In this document: positions 30,846-36,434 of the stretch, in pieces
How the letters are laid out: every line of letters begins with the position of its first letter
Position numbering within the stretch: position 1 is the first letter of the stretch
NCBI GenBank assembly: GCA_029785685.1
Contig: JAFLZE010000011.1
Location: forward strand, 1 to 36,434
Length of the DNA stretch: 36,434 nt
Origin: Nitrososphaerota archaeon
GTDB taxonomy: Archaea; Thermoproteota; Nitrososphaeria; Nitrososphaerales; UBA183
Reading direction: 5' to 3'
Translations under genes and position numbers: made by a program
Notes under the pieces: generated by a model
What the model was told of the DNA's origin: nothing
Database searches by the model: none
What the model saw: only the letters and a program-made list of their open reading frames with translations

Positions 30846-31516
30846 TGCCCACCCTCAATCGGGTAGGCCATGGCCCTGGCGGGTGCACCGTCGCATCCCC
30901 CCACCTTTATCGGGAGACAGACGAAGAAGACTCTCCGTCCGAGGGAAGCTATATTCTCGTTCAGAGACTCGATGATCGGTATGCCATGGGAGAGGAGGGT
31001 GACGTGCGCGACCGGTGTGCGTGCGCCAAACTCCTCGACCGAGAGATAGTCAATGCCCACCGCCTTCACTTTCTTCCTTACGAACCACTCAGCGGCGTCG
31101 CCGCCGAGGTAAGTGTACATTCTTCTCGCGCGCGGGTCGCTCCACCTCCTCCCGAAACCGGTGTTGATGAGGACTATGTCCCCCTTCTTCACCTCGTCCT
31201 CGTGTGCTTCGAGGTGCGAGGCGCGGATGGCCGATCCGGCCTTCACCCGGGAGAGGTCGAGCACGGCAGCCTCCCCGACGAAGGTCTCCACCGGGAGGTC
31301 ATCCAGCGGCCTCCCCCCCTTGACGAAATGGGCTGGAGCGTCCACGTGTGTCCCTGTGTGGGACCCCAGCGTGATGACCGAGAGGTTCACACCGTCCTTC
31401 GCCAGTGTCTTGAACTTAGCCACCCGTGGAACGGCATCGCCCACGTAGACAGTCATCCCGTTCTTGATCGTATGGGTGAGGTCGATGGCCGTCTCGGCTC
31501 TGATAGGAATACCCAT
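30842..31516 (-). CDS. Cyclase-family metal-dependent hydrolase (KynB-like)
   Basis: This 224-aa protein belongs to the cyclase/kynurenine formamidase-like family. The metal-binding signature SHTGTHVDAPAHF (~59-71) is complete. DIVLINTGFGRRW, VGIDYLSVEEFG and a C-terminal FVCLPIKVGGCDGAPARAMA are typical. Family members hydrolyse formamides, cyclic amides and some lactones. It is the first gene of the operon with KDG aldolase and gluconate dehydratase and overlaps the aldolase by 4 nt, so it probably serves sugar-acid catabolism. Gluconolactone hydrolysis is the missing step, but that is inference. A TATA box (GTATTACC) 22-29 nt before ATG 31516 decides the start over an in-frame start at 31618. 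Confidence 0.88.
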   Translation of the reverse strand: MGIPIRAETAIDLTHTIKNGMTVYVGDAVPRVAKFKTLAKDGVNLSVITLGSHTGTHVDAPAHFVKGGRPLDDLPVETFVGEAAVLDLSRVKAGSAIRASHLEAHEDEVKKGDIVLINTGFGRRWSDPRARRMYTYLGGDAAEWFVRKKVKAVGIDYLSVEEFGARTPVAHVTLLSHGIPIIESLNENIASLGRRVFFVCLPIKVGGCDGAPARAMAYPIEGGH

Positions 31517-31537
31517 GGTCGTACTACTGGGCCCATG

Positions 31538-31545
31538 GGTAATAC
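31538..31545 (-). promoter_or_regulatory. TATA box of the cyclase-kdgA-gad operon
   Basis: The minus strand reads GTATTACC, 22-29 nt upstream of ATG 31516. It is flanked by repeated CCATGG/CCCATGGG palindromic motifs that could bind a regulator. Confidence 0.5.
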
Positions 31546-31714
31546 GCCTTTTCGACAACATGCTGTGTAAGATATCTGCATCATCACCTAAATTTCGTCG
31601 GTTGAGTTGGCGCAGCACAGCATGCCGATTAGCAAAGGGATGGTAACAACGAAGAATTGTCTCGCAAAGCGCGACAATGGAAATCCGTAAGTGAAGCGCC
31701 CCCCACCCGTCGCC

Positions 31715-32821
31715 ATGAATCTTGATCAGAAGTTCTCTTTCGGGATAAACCTGGACGACCCCTGGAGGTATGCCGGTGCGCAGGAGCCGAAGTCAATCAT
31801 ATTCCCGCACCTGCTCACCCTGAGCCTGAGAGACAGGGGGAATTTTGAGAGGGTGGAAGAGGCGACCATCGCGCTGCGTCAGCAGCCTATCCCCAAGGAC
31901 GAAGCTGACAGAGCCTCTCTCTCACTCGCAGACAGCTTGAAGTCGATTGGGGTTGATTTCGTCCGATGCTGGTTCCCCTGGAGGTACTTCGAACCACATG
32001 CTCTCCCTGTCGAGGATTTGAGTTCAGTCTTAGACAAGGGGTACGAAAAGTGGCCTATGGACAGCCTGGTGAAGGCCCTTAGGGCGCAGGGAATCTCTAT
32101 CCTCCCTGTCCTAGCCTGCGGTTACCACAGGATGCTCCCAGCGGGACTGACCCCTGACATAGGAGTCGACGAGTACCTGGAGAGAGCATACCTCCACGCC
32201 AGGCTGTTGGTGAGGCACTACAAGATGGACGTTGGGTCCTGGCAGTTGGAGAACGAACCGAACTGGTGGATGATGCACGAAGCAGGGGGATGGCGCTCAG
32301 GCGCATCCTGGTTGGAGGGGAAGGGGTTCAGAGATGCGCTCCTAAGGACCCTGAACGACGCCGTCCACGAGGAAGACCAGGGCGCCACCACGATGATAAA
32401 CCTCGAGGCTGATGAAGGGAAGCTCGACGCTGCCGAGTATGTGAAGTTCTGTGACGTGCTCGGCTTGGACTTTTATCCCAACTACAAGTCGCCAGAGCCC
32501 GTCGATGCCTCGGTGGTGAGGAGGTCGGCAGACTTCTCCAAGGTGACCGGCAAGCCAGTGCTGATAGCCGAGACGGGGTACCCCAGCGGGCCTTCCATCC
32601 TAGGCTACAGCCAGGAGAACCAGGCAGCCTATGTGGCCCAGGCGTTGAAGGAGGCCTACTCCCTGGACGGGGTGACAGGTATCAGCATATGGCGGTATCT
32701 CGACACCTCCTGGAAATCGTTCCCTCCTCAGGAAAACCATTTCGGGCTCATCGACGAGAAGAAAGGTCCCAAGAGTGCCTGGCACAGGTACGGACAGGTC
32801 CTGAGAGAGCTCCGTGGCTGA
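31715..32821 (+). CDS. TIM-barrel glycoside hydrolase (clan GH-A-like)
   Basis: This 368-aa protein fits a clan GH-A barrel: FVRCWFPWRYFEPH (strand 1-2 region), the acid/base Glu in WQLENEPNWWMM (~170) and the nucleophile Glu in VLIAETGYPSGP (~287). The ETGYPS form recalls GH17 and GH53, but the exact family is unclear. No signal peptide is visible, so it probably acts in the cytoplasm on a small glycoside or oligosaccharide. It is divergent from the cyclase-kdgA-gad operon, suggesting it supplies hexose to the ED pathway. ATG 31715 is preferred, with a weak AAATCCGTAA element upstream; GTG 31691 is an alternative. Confidence 0.82.
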   Translation: MNLDQKFSFGINLDDPWRYAGAQEPKSIIFPHLLTLSLRDRGNFERVEEATIALRQQPIPKDEADRASLSLADSLKSIGVDFVRCWFPWRYFEPHALPVEDLSSVLDKGYEKWPMDSLVKALRAQGISILPVLACGYHRMLPAGLTPDIGVDEYLERAYLHARLLVRHYKMDVGSWQLENEPNWWMMHEAGGWRSGASWLEGKGFRDALLRTLNDAVHEEDQGATTMINLEADEGKLDAAEYVKFCDVLGLDFYPNYKSPEPVDASVVRRSADFSKVTGKPVLIAETGYPSGPSILGYSQENQAAYVAQALKEAYSLDGVTGISIWRYLDTSWKSFPPQENHFGLIDEKKGPKSAWHRYGQVLRELRG

Positions 32822-32853
32822 AGATGGGCGCCGACCCTTCTAGCGCCTCCAAC

Positions 32854-32863
32854 TCTTTTAATG
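32854..32863 (+). promoter_or_regulatory. TATA box of tRNA-Ala(GGC)
   Basis: CTTTTAATGG lies 25-34 nt upstream of the tRNA 5' end at 32888. Confidence 0.55.
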
Positions 32864-32915
32864 GCGCGCTCCCAGGCCCGGAATTGCGGGCCGGTCGTCT
32901 AGTCTGGTAGGATAC

Positions 32916-32930
32916 AGGGTTTCCGTCCAG
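32916..32930 (+). other. tRNA-Ala(GGC) intron 1 (27/28), 15 nt
   Basis: This non-canonical intron lies in the anticodon stem. The BHB has central helix GGAT/GTCC with bulges cut as AC|A and AG|T. Confidence 0.75.
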
Positions 32931-32940
32931 TCCCTTGGCA

Positions 32941-32953
32941 AAGAAATCCAGAC
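32941..32953 (+). other. tRNA-Ala(GGC) intron 2 (37/38), 13 nt
   Basis: This is the canonical intron position. The helix TTGG/CCAG uses the first four anticodon-loop bases, with bulges cut as CA|A and AC|T. At 13 nt it is very short. Confidence 0.75.
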
Positions 32954-32998
32954 TGGGAGAGGTCGGGGGTCCAAATCCCCCCCGGTCCACCTTCGTTC

Positions 32999-33910
32999 CT
33001 AGCTATCCTGATGCTGACCTGTAATCTCCCTGTACCCCATGTACAGGTTCCCGAGCCCGATGATCCCCACAGTGAGGAGGACCAGAACGGAAGAGACGCC
33101 GATGGAGGACAGGTTGGGGATAGGGTTTCCGGTGCTTATGGCCAGAGAGTCGATGAACGGGAAGGCCACTATCAGGGCCCCGATGGCGGCGAATGCGAGC
33201 CCGCCGAGGTAGAGAGTTCGTGCTGCTGCAGATCTGCCGACATACTTTATCTGCTCGATTGTCAGTTTCTTGACTCTCATTATGTTCGCGAACACGGAAC
33301 CGATGATGATTTGCATGAACATGGTCCCTATCCCGAAGGAGGTACCGACCAGGGCCGCATAGAATATGTTGGGCATCTGCGGCGCAAGTATGAATACGAT
33401 TATGCTGGCGTAGGCGCCTATCCCCCACCCGGCGATGAAGCCGTGTGCCGTGGCCATCTTCAATGGCACTGGCTTGGCTCTGTCCTCTGATTCGTGCATG
33501 GGGAGTCTCTCTGCTTTGGTCGTATGGTGCTCTTTGCCGCCGAGGAGCCTGTCGAGGGGGATGTGCACGTCCGTCCCCTTCAGCAGATAGTACCCTGCGA
33601 GGAGCATGCCTATCCCCACCAGGACGTAGACGTAGCCATCAAGATTGTAGGCCTCGTAGACTGTTGCCAGGCCCGCGAAGCCGAGGGCCGCTAATATGGT
33701 CCGCTGGACGGTGAATCCTCCTGAGAACATGAATCCCGCGCGCATCCCCCCCCTAGTGCTGTAGCTCCCTATGGAGTAACTGAAGGTGATCGGCCAAGTG
33801 TGCTCGTCAGGGGTCAATCCATGGAGCATCCCCAGGATGAGGGCGATCCCGAGGACCACTGGAATAGCGAGACCTGAGGTAGGATGCAAGATGGCGCTTA
33901 GGTCAAACAT
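32999..33910 (-). CDS. Polytopic metal-transporter-like protein (UreH/NicO-related)
   Basis: This 303-aa protein has about six to seven hydrophobic helices. Helix 1 carries GMLHGLTPDEHTWPITFSY, an acidic His motif reminiscent of the HxxxxDH of nickel/cobalt permeases and UreH-like proteins. A second set, MATAHGFIAGWGIGAYA, starts the other half. A His-rich cytoplasmic loop (GGKEHHTTKAERLPMHESED) lies between. It overlaps the 3' end of the DtxR/MntR regulator gene by 8 nt and is transcribed with it, so a role in moving Mn2+, Fe2+ or Ni2+ is likely. The direction (uptake or export) cannot be read. Confidence 0.82.
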   Translation of the reverse strand: MFDLSAILHPTSGLAIPVVLGIALILGMLHGLTPDEHTWPITFSYSIGSYSTRGGMRAGFMFSGGFTVQRTILAALGFAGLATVYEAYNLDGYVYVLVGIGMLLAGYYLLKGTDVHIPLDRLLGGKEHHTTKAERLPMHESEDRAKPVPLKMATAHGFIAGWGIGAYASIIVFILAPQMPNIFYAALVGTSFGIGTMFMQIIIGSVFANIMRVKKLTIEQIKYVGRSAAARTLYLGGLAFAAIGALIVAFPFIDSLAISTGNPIPNLSSIGVSSVLVLLTVGIIGLGNLYMGYREITGQHQDS

Positions 33911-34331
33911 GCGAGGCTCCTCCGGGTATCGGCCTTCCGTGAGGGCACTTGTCTGGGTGGCTCATGTTGGCGCAAAGCTTCTCCAGGACGGTTTCGTCTA
34001 TGGTGCCTGTGAGGGAGGAGGAGACCTTGCACGCGTCCTCCAGCGGGAAGCCGTTCCTGACTAGCAGAGTTTCGAAAATCCTATGTTCTCTGGTCGCCCC
34101 ATTGAGATGCTCCAACCCACTCTCCGTGAGCCTGTACCCGCTGGGACCTTTCGTGACGAGGCCTAGCTCAATCAGCTTGTCCAAGAACTGCACGGCTGTA
34201 GGTGAAGTTACCTTCATCCTGCCTGCGATGTCCTTCACTCTAGCCGGCCAGCCGCTTGAAGAGAGCGAGTAGACTGTCTCGACACAGTCCAACTCTCTCC
34301 TGCTGATTCCTGAGACAGTATTAGATTCCAC
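33903..34331 (-). CDS. DtxR/MntR-family metal-dependent regulator
   Basis: This 142-aa protein has an N-terminal winged helix at ~10-68: LDCVETVYSLSSSG, VKDIAGRMKVTSPTAVQFLD, then LVTKGPSGYRLTESG. The dimerisation and metal-binding domain runs from ~75 to 140, with EHRIFETLLV and the conserved CPHGRPIP near the C-terminus (Cys and His ligands). It lacks the SH3-like third domain, like MntR-type members. Co-transcription with the metal transporter (8-nt overlap) and a perfect palindrome 9 nt upstream of the GTG start suggest metal-dependent autorepression. The metal (Fe or Mn) is not decided by sequence. Confidence 0.93.
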   Translation of the reverse strand: MESNTVSGISRRELDCVETVYSLSSSGWPARVKDIAGRMKVTSPTAVQFLDKLIELGLVTKGPSGYRLTESGLEHLNGATREHRIFETLLVRNGFPLEDACKVSSSLTGTIDETVLEKLCANMSHPDKCPHGRPIPGGASHV

Positions 34332-34339
34332 CTAATGGT

Positions 34340-34356
34340 GTTAGGTAATACCTAAC
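34340..34356. promoter_or_regulatory. Palindromic operator of the DtxR/MntR operon
   Basis: GTTAGGTA-A-TACCTAAC is a perfect 17-bp palindrome resembling DtxR-type boxes (TTAGG...CCTAA). It lies between the TATA box and the GTG start, over the expected transcription start. An extra half-site CCTAA sits at 34331-34335. Confidence 0.75.
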
Positions 34357-34363
34357 TTAAGGA
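34354..34363 (-). promoter_or_regulatory. TATA-like box of the DtxR/MntR operon
   Basis: The minus strand reads CCTTAAGTTA, 23-32 nt upstream of GTG 34331. It touches the palindrome, so bound repressor would block TBP/TFB or the polymerase. Confidence 0.5.
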
Positions 34364-34394
34364 TTCTACCAGCAGGCACCGGGCCGACTCTGAG

Positions 34395-35729
34395 TTATTG
34401 GAGGGCGCCCTCGTAGGGGCTCGATGGCGTGGGGAAGCGCCCCATCACACCCACTGCCGCGAAGAGTAGCAGTGCAGCCAGGATGAACGTCGTGTAGTAA
34501 CCATCATACACCGAGACGAAGCCGGAGGCGAAGGAGCCGACCATCGAGGCTATCCCCACCACTGCAGAGTAGACGCCCAGAGCAGCCCCTGCCGACCTGC
34601 TCTGCACCGTTGTGAATATCATTGTGTTCGCTGACGTATAGTAGACTGCGAAAGCGACGCCGCCGGCCACGGGGTAGAGGACCATTGCAGGTATCAGGAA
34701 CAACGGGCCAGTGAGCAGCAGAGCCGCGACCCCCAGAGCAAGATACATCCACCCCCTGAGGAGTATGCCTTGGACGAGGGAGGTCACAAGGCTCCGCGAG
34801 CTCACGTAGCGTCCGGCAACTCTGAAAGCCATGGTCTGGACGACCATCCCTACCAAGATCACTGCGAAGACGTCTTGGTCTGGGAGCGAGAAGAGATGCA
34901 TCGCCGGTACGAACGACGTGTTGAACAGCCCGCTGGACGTATAGAAGAGGATGGTGGATATGTAGAACAGCGGAACGCTCCTGGTCAGGGTGGAGCGTAT
35001 CCCTCGGAAGGCGCGCTTGAAGTCAGAGAGGGTAGGGATAACCACGAAGAAGACCGGGTTGGCCAGTAGCCGGCTGAAGAAACTGGGCCTCCTCGCCACT
35101 ACAGTCTCCCTTTCGAGCACGAATTGAGGCTCTTTGATCATAAGCAGAGCCATCACGGACGAAGTCAAGGACAGGGCGCCCATGGGGACGAAGAGCAGGA
35201 CGAGCTGGCTCGGTAGGAGGTCAGTCCAGAGGGTGCTGACCACCAAGCCAGCGACGTTACCGACGCTCGAGACCATTGAAAGCTTCGCGAATGCACTGGC
35301 CCATCTGCTCTTCTGCTCCGTCTCCATTATCAGTAGGCTCAGGGGCGTCGCCGACGCGAAGGAGACGAAGGAGATGACCCCGTATCGCACGATCGTGCCG
35401 GCGGCGGACCCTCCAAAGAAGAAGGAAGCCAGCGCCACTGCTGTCAGGGCGTAGCTCAACGCTATCAGGCCCTTGCGCTTGTGCAGTCTGTCGATGGTGA
35501 CCCCCCAGAATAGGGCCGCGGGTATGCTGATTCCGTTGTAGACGGCGGAAGCCAGGCCGCCGTAGATGGTCCCCAGCGCCTGCCCGTTCAGCGTGATTAG
35601 GTAGAGCAGAACCATGGTCCCCAGGGGGCCGGTGGCCACCGAGACAGGGAAGGTGCTGTAGAGCCACCTGTCCTTCCCAGAACCGGAGCCGGATGCCATG
35701 AATCCAACCCCCACGGCGAATCGGTTCAT
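34395..35729 (-). CDS. MFS transporter
   Basis: This 444-aa protein has about 12 hydrophobic helices in two halves around a cytoplasmic loop near residues 190-230. The loop between helices 2 and 3 has WGVTIDRLHKRKGLIALSY, the usual D-R-x-x-(K/R)-(K/R) signature of the major facilitator superfamily. The fold is sure, the substrate unknown. The frame is open upstream to 35906, but that part overlaps the divergent SPOUT methylase and lacks hydrophobic helices. ATG 35729 lies just after a TATA-like GATAATTC and an inverted repeat at the expected transcription start. The 3' end is 32 nt from the TATA box of the regulator operon. Confidence 0.9.
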   Translation of the reverse strand: MNRFAVGVGFMASGSGSGKDRWLYSTFPVSVATGPLGTMVLLYLITLNGQALGTIYGGLASAVYNGISIPAALFWGVTIDRLHKRKGLIALSYALTAVALASFFFGGSAAGTIVRYGVISFVSFASATPLSLLIMETEQKSRWASAFAKLSMVSSVGNVAGLVVSTLWTDLLPSQLVLLFVPMGALSLTSSVMALLMIKEPQFVLERETVVARRPSFFSRLLANPVFFVVIPTLSDFKRAFRGIRSTLTRSVPLFYISTILFYTSSGLFNTSFVPAMHLFSLPDQDVFAVILVGMVVQTMAFRVAGRYVSSRSLVTSLVQGILLRGWMYLALGVAALLLTGPLFLIPAMVLYPVAGGVAFAVYYTSANTMIFTTVQSRSAGAALGVYSAVVGIASMVGSFASGFVSVYDGYYTTFILAALLLFAAVGVMGRFPTPSSPYEGALQ

Positions 35730-35731
35730 CT

Positions 35732-35760
35732 GTCTTGCACAGATGGCACGCGAGCAAGAC
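35732..35760. promoter_or_regulatory. Inverted repeat at the MFS transporter start
   Basis: GTCTTGC (35732-35738) and GCAAGAC (35754-35760) are perfect inverted 7-mers with centres 22 bp apart, two helical turns. They lie between the MFS TATA-like box and its ATG, a suitable place for a dimeric repressor. Confidence 0.45.
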
Positions 35761-35761
35761 T

Positions 35762-35769
35762 GAATTATC
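35762..35769. promoter_or_regulatory. Shared divergent TATA element (MFS / SPOUT methylase)
   Basis: GAATTATC on plus lies 22-29 nt before TTG 35791. On minus, GATAATTC lies 33-40 nt before ATG 35729. Confidence 0.45.
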
Positions 35770-35790
35770 GGGCGCCATGGCCGACGGTGC

Positions 35791-36434
35791 TTGACACTTC
35801 TAGGCAAGAAGCTAGCCGTTTCGATTCCGGACACCGTCCTTGAGGAGAAAGAGTCACTCAGAGAGAAGACGGCGAAGGTTGGGACTATCGCCAGGGCGTG
35901 CGCCATCTATGGTGTAGACACCATAGAGATTTTCCGCGACCCGAGGGGGAGAGGAGAGGGGCCGTGGGTCAGGAAGATACTCGAATATCTCGAAACACCG
36001 CAGTACCTGAGACGTAGGATCTACCCCATCGACGAATCTCTGAAGTACGCCGGCATCCTGCCGCCGCTCAGGATTCCATCCCATAAGGTCAAGGTCCGCC
36101 TCGACCAGGTGGCCGTCGGAGACGTCAGAGAGGGGGTGACCGACGAAGACGGCACTGTCGACGTTGGATTAGATGCCAGCTTCAGACTAGAGGGGAGAGC
36201 CCCTGTCGGGAGACGCATTACAGTAAGGATCGTCCGTGTCAGTCCTCCGACTGCAGTAGCGATACCCAAGGAAGCCGCGGGAGCGTACTGGGGATACAGA
36301 GTCGAAGAGAAGGCGTACACGGACGTACTGCAGGATGGGAGGTTCGGAGTAAAGATCGCTACCTCACGCCTGGGGCAGCCGCTGAAGAGCGCTCTCAGGG
36401 CCCTCGGCGAGGCCATTCAGGGAGCGAATGGGGC
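35791..36434 (+). CDS. Archaeal SPOUT-family RNA methyltransferase (partial)
   Basis: The first ~214 codons are present and the gene runs off the right edge. The sequence matches the archaeal SPOUT family annotated as putative RNA uridine-N3 methyltransferase. Visible features are LAVSIPDTVLEEKESLREKT, ARACAIYGVDTIEIFRDP, the segment YLRRRIYPIDESLKYAGILP and, near the end, VKIATSRLGQPLKSAL. In between lies an OB-like insert (KVRLDQVAVGDVREGVTDED). The expected role is methylation of rRNA with S-adenosylmethionine; the knotted C-terminal SAM site lies largely outside the window. TTG 35791 follows a TATA-like GAATTATC at 22-29 nt and gives a natural N-terminus. Confidence 0.88.
   Translation, partial: MTLLGKKLAVSIPDTVLEEKESLREKTAKVGTIARACAIYGVDTIEIFRDPRGRGEGPWVRKILEYLETPQYLRRRIYPIDESLKYAGILPPLRIPSHKVKVRLDQVAVGDVREGVTDEDGTVDVGLDASFRLEGRAPVGRRITVRIVRVSPPTAVAIPKEAAGAYWGYRVEEKAYTDVLQDGRFGVKIATSRLGQPLKSALRALGEAIQGANG

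Larger units (their letters stand above)
32888..32989 (+). tRNA. tRNA-Ala(GGC), two introns, unusual T-loop
   Basis: The gene is 102 nt and its mature form would be 74 nt. The acceptor stem is GGGCCGG/CCGGTCC with discriminator A and the G3:U70 alanine mark. The D-stem is GTCT/GGAT. After two introns are removed, stem CTCCC/GGGAG closes loop TTGGCAT (anticodon GGC) and the variable loop is AGGTC. Both introns have textbook BHB folds: GGAT/GTCC with bulges AC|A and AG|T, and TTGG/CCAG with bulges CA|A and AC|T. The T-loop reads TCCAAAT, with C instead of the near-universal U at position 55. The D arm resembles proline or valine tRNAs, so an altered or decaying tRNA is possible. Confidence 0.8.

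Noticed and set aside
30417..31570. Long plus-strand frames across kdgA and the cyclase gene
   Set aside because: These are antisense shadows of two conserved, translationally coupled genes.
32888..32989. tRNA-Pro(TGG) reading of this gene
   Set aside because: TGG can only be placed with a poor anticodon stem and C37. The BHB folds give GGC with A37, and the G3:U70 pair supports alanine.
1..36434. CRISPR array, insertion sequence, integrase or prophage genes
   Set aside because: I looked for regular repeats, transposase or integrase motifs and terminal repeats and found none convincing.

Overview
This window is archaeal chromosomal DNA, about 36.4 kb and GC-rich. The evidence is: tRNA genes interrupted by bulge-helix-bulge (BHB) introns; TATA-like boxes 24-35 nt upstream of start codons, implying mostly leaderless mRNAs that often start with TTG or GTG; an HMG-CoA reductase; an archaeal-type SPOUT RNA methylase; and a non-phosphorylative Entner-Doudoroff (ED) gene set. 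The tRNA intron pattern points to Thermoproteota, perhaps a heterotrophic, non-ammonia-oxidising Nitrososphaeria-like lineage. The class II HMG-CoA reductase and GH15 enzyme also recall Thermoplasmatota, so the phylum is not settled.

Layout. 1-3030: a tRNA cut by the left edge, tRNA-Ala(TGC), a CBS protein, Hsp20, HtpX, a small membrane protein, and tRNA-Val(GAC), which I read as carrying three introns. 3133-5418: class II HMG-CoA reductase, a hairpin-rich spacer, and a DedA membrane protein. 5393-10907: a complete histidine-degradation set (hutU, hutI, hutH, hutG) in alternating orientation, with two divergent promoter regions and a 4-nt tail overlap. 11027-17260: two divergent Cys-containing membrane proteins, a MscS channel, malate dehydrogenase, tRNA-Gly(GCC) with an intron in its T arm, a tRNA-binding OB-fold protein and a CPA antiporter. 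17361-20554: an unknown protein overlapping a GltD-like oxidoreductase, an ArsR-type regulator and a cupin.

20655-32821 is a sugar island. A HAD phosphatase overlaps a GT4 glycosyltransferase (probably disaccharide synthesis) and faces a GH15 glucoamylase/trehalase. Next come glucose dehydrogenase, (glycer)aldehyde dehydrogenase, glycerate 2-kinase, gluconate dehydratase, KDG aldolase, a cyclase-family hydrolase and a TIM-barrel glycosidase. Together they could take trehalose or an alpha-glucan through glucose, gluconate, KDG, pyruvate plus glyceraldehyde and glycerate to 2-phosphoglycerate. The only step without an obvious enzyme is gluconolactone hydrolysis, and the cyclase-family protein in the operon is a candidate.

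32888-36434: tRNA-Ala(GGC) with two introns, a metal-transporter-like protein co-transcribed with a DtxR/MntR regulator behind a perfect palindrome, an MFS transporter with an inverted repeat at its predicted transcription start, and a SPOUT methylase running off the right edge.

I see no insertion sequence, CRISPR array, integrase or prophage. The most unusual content is the set of tRNA introns: six introns in four complete tRNAs, most at non-canonical positions.
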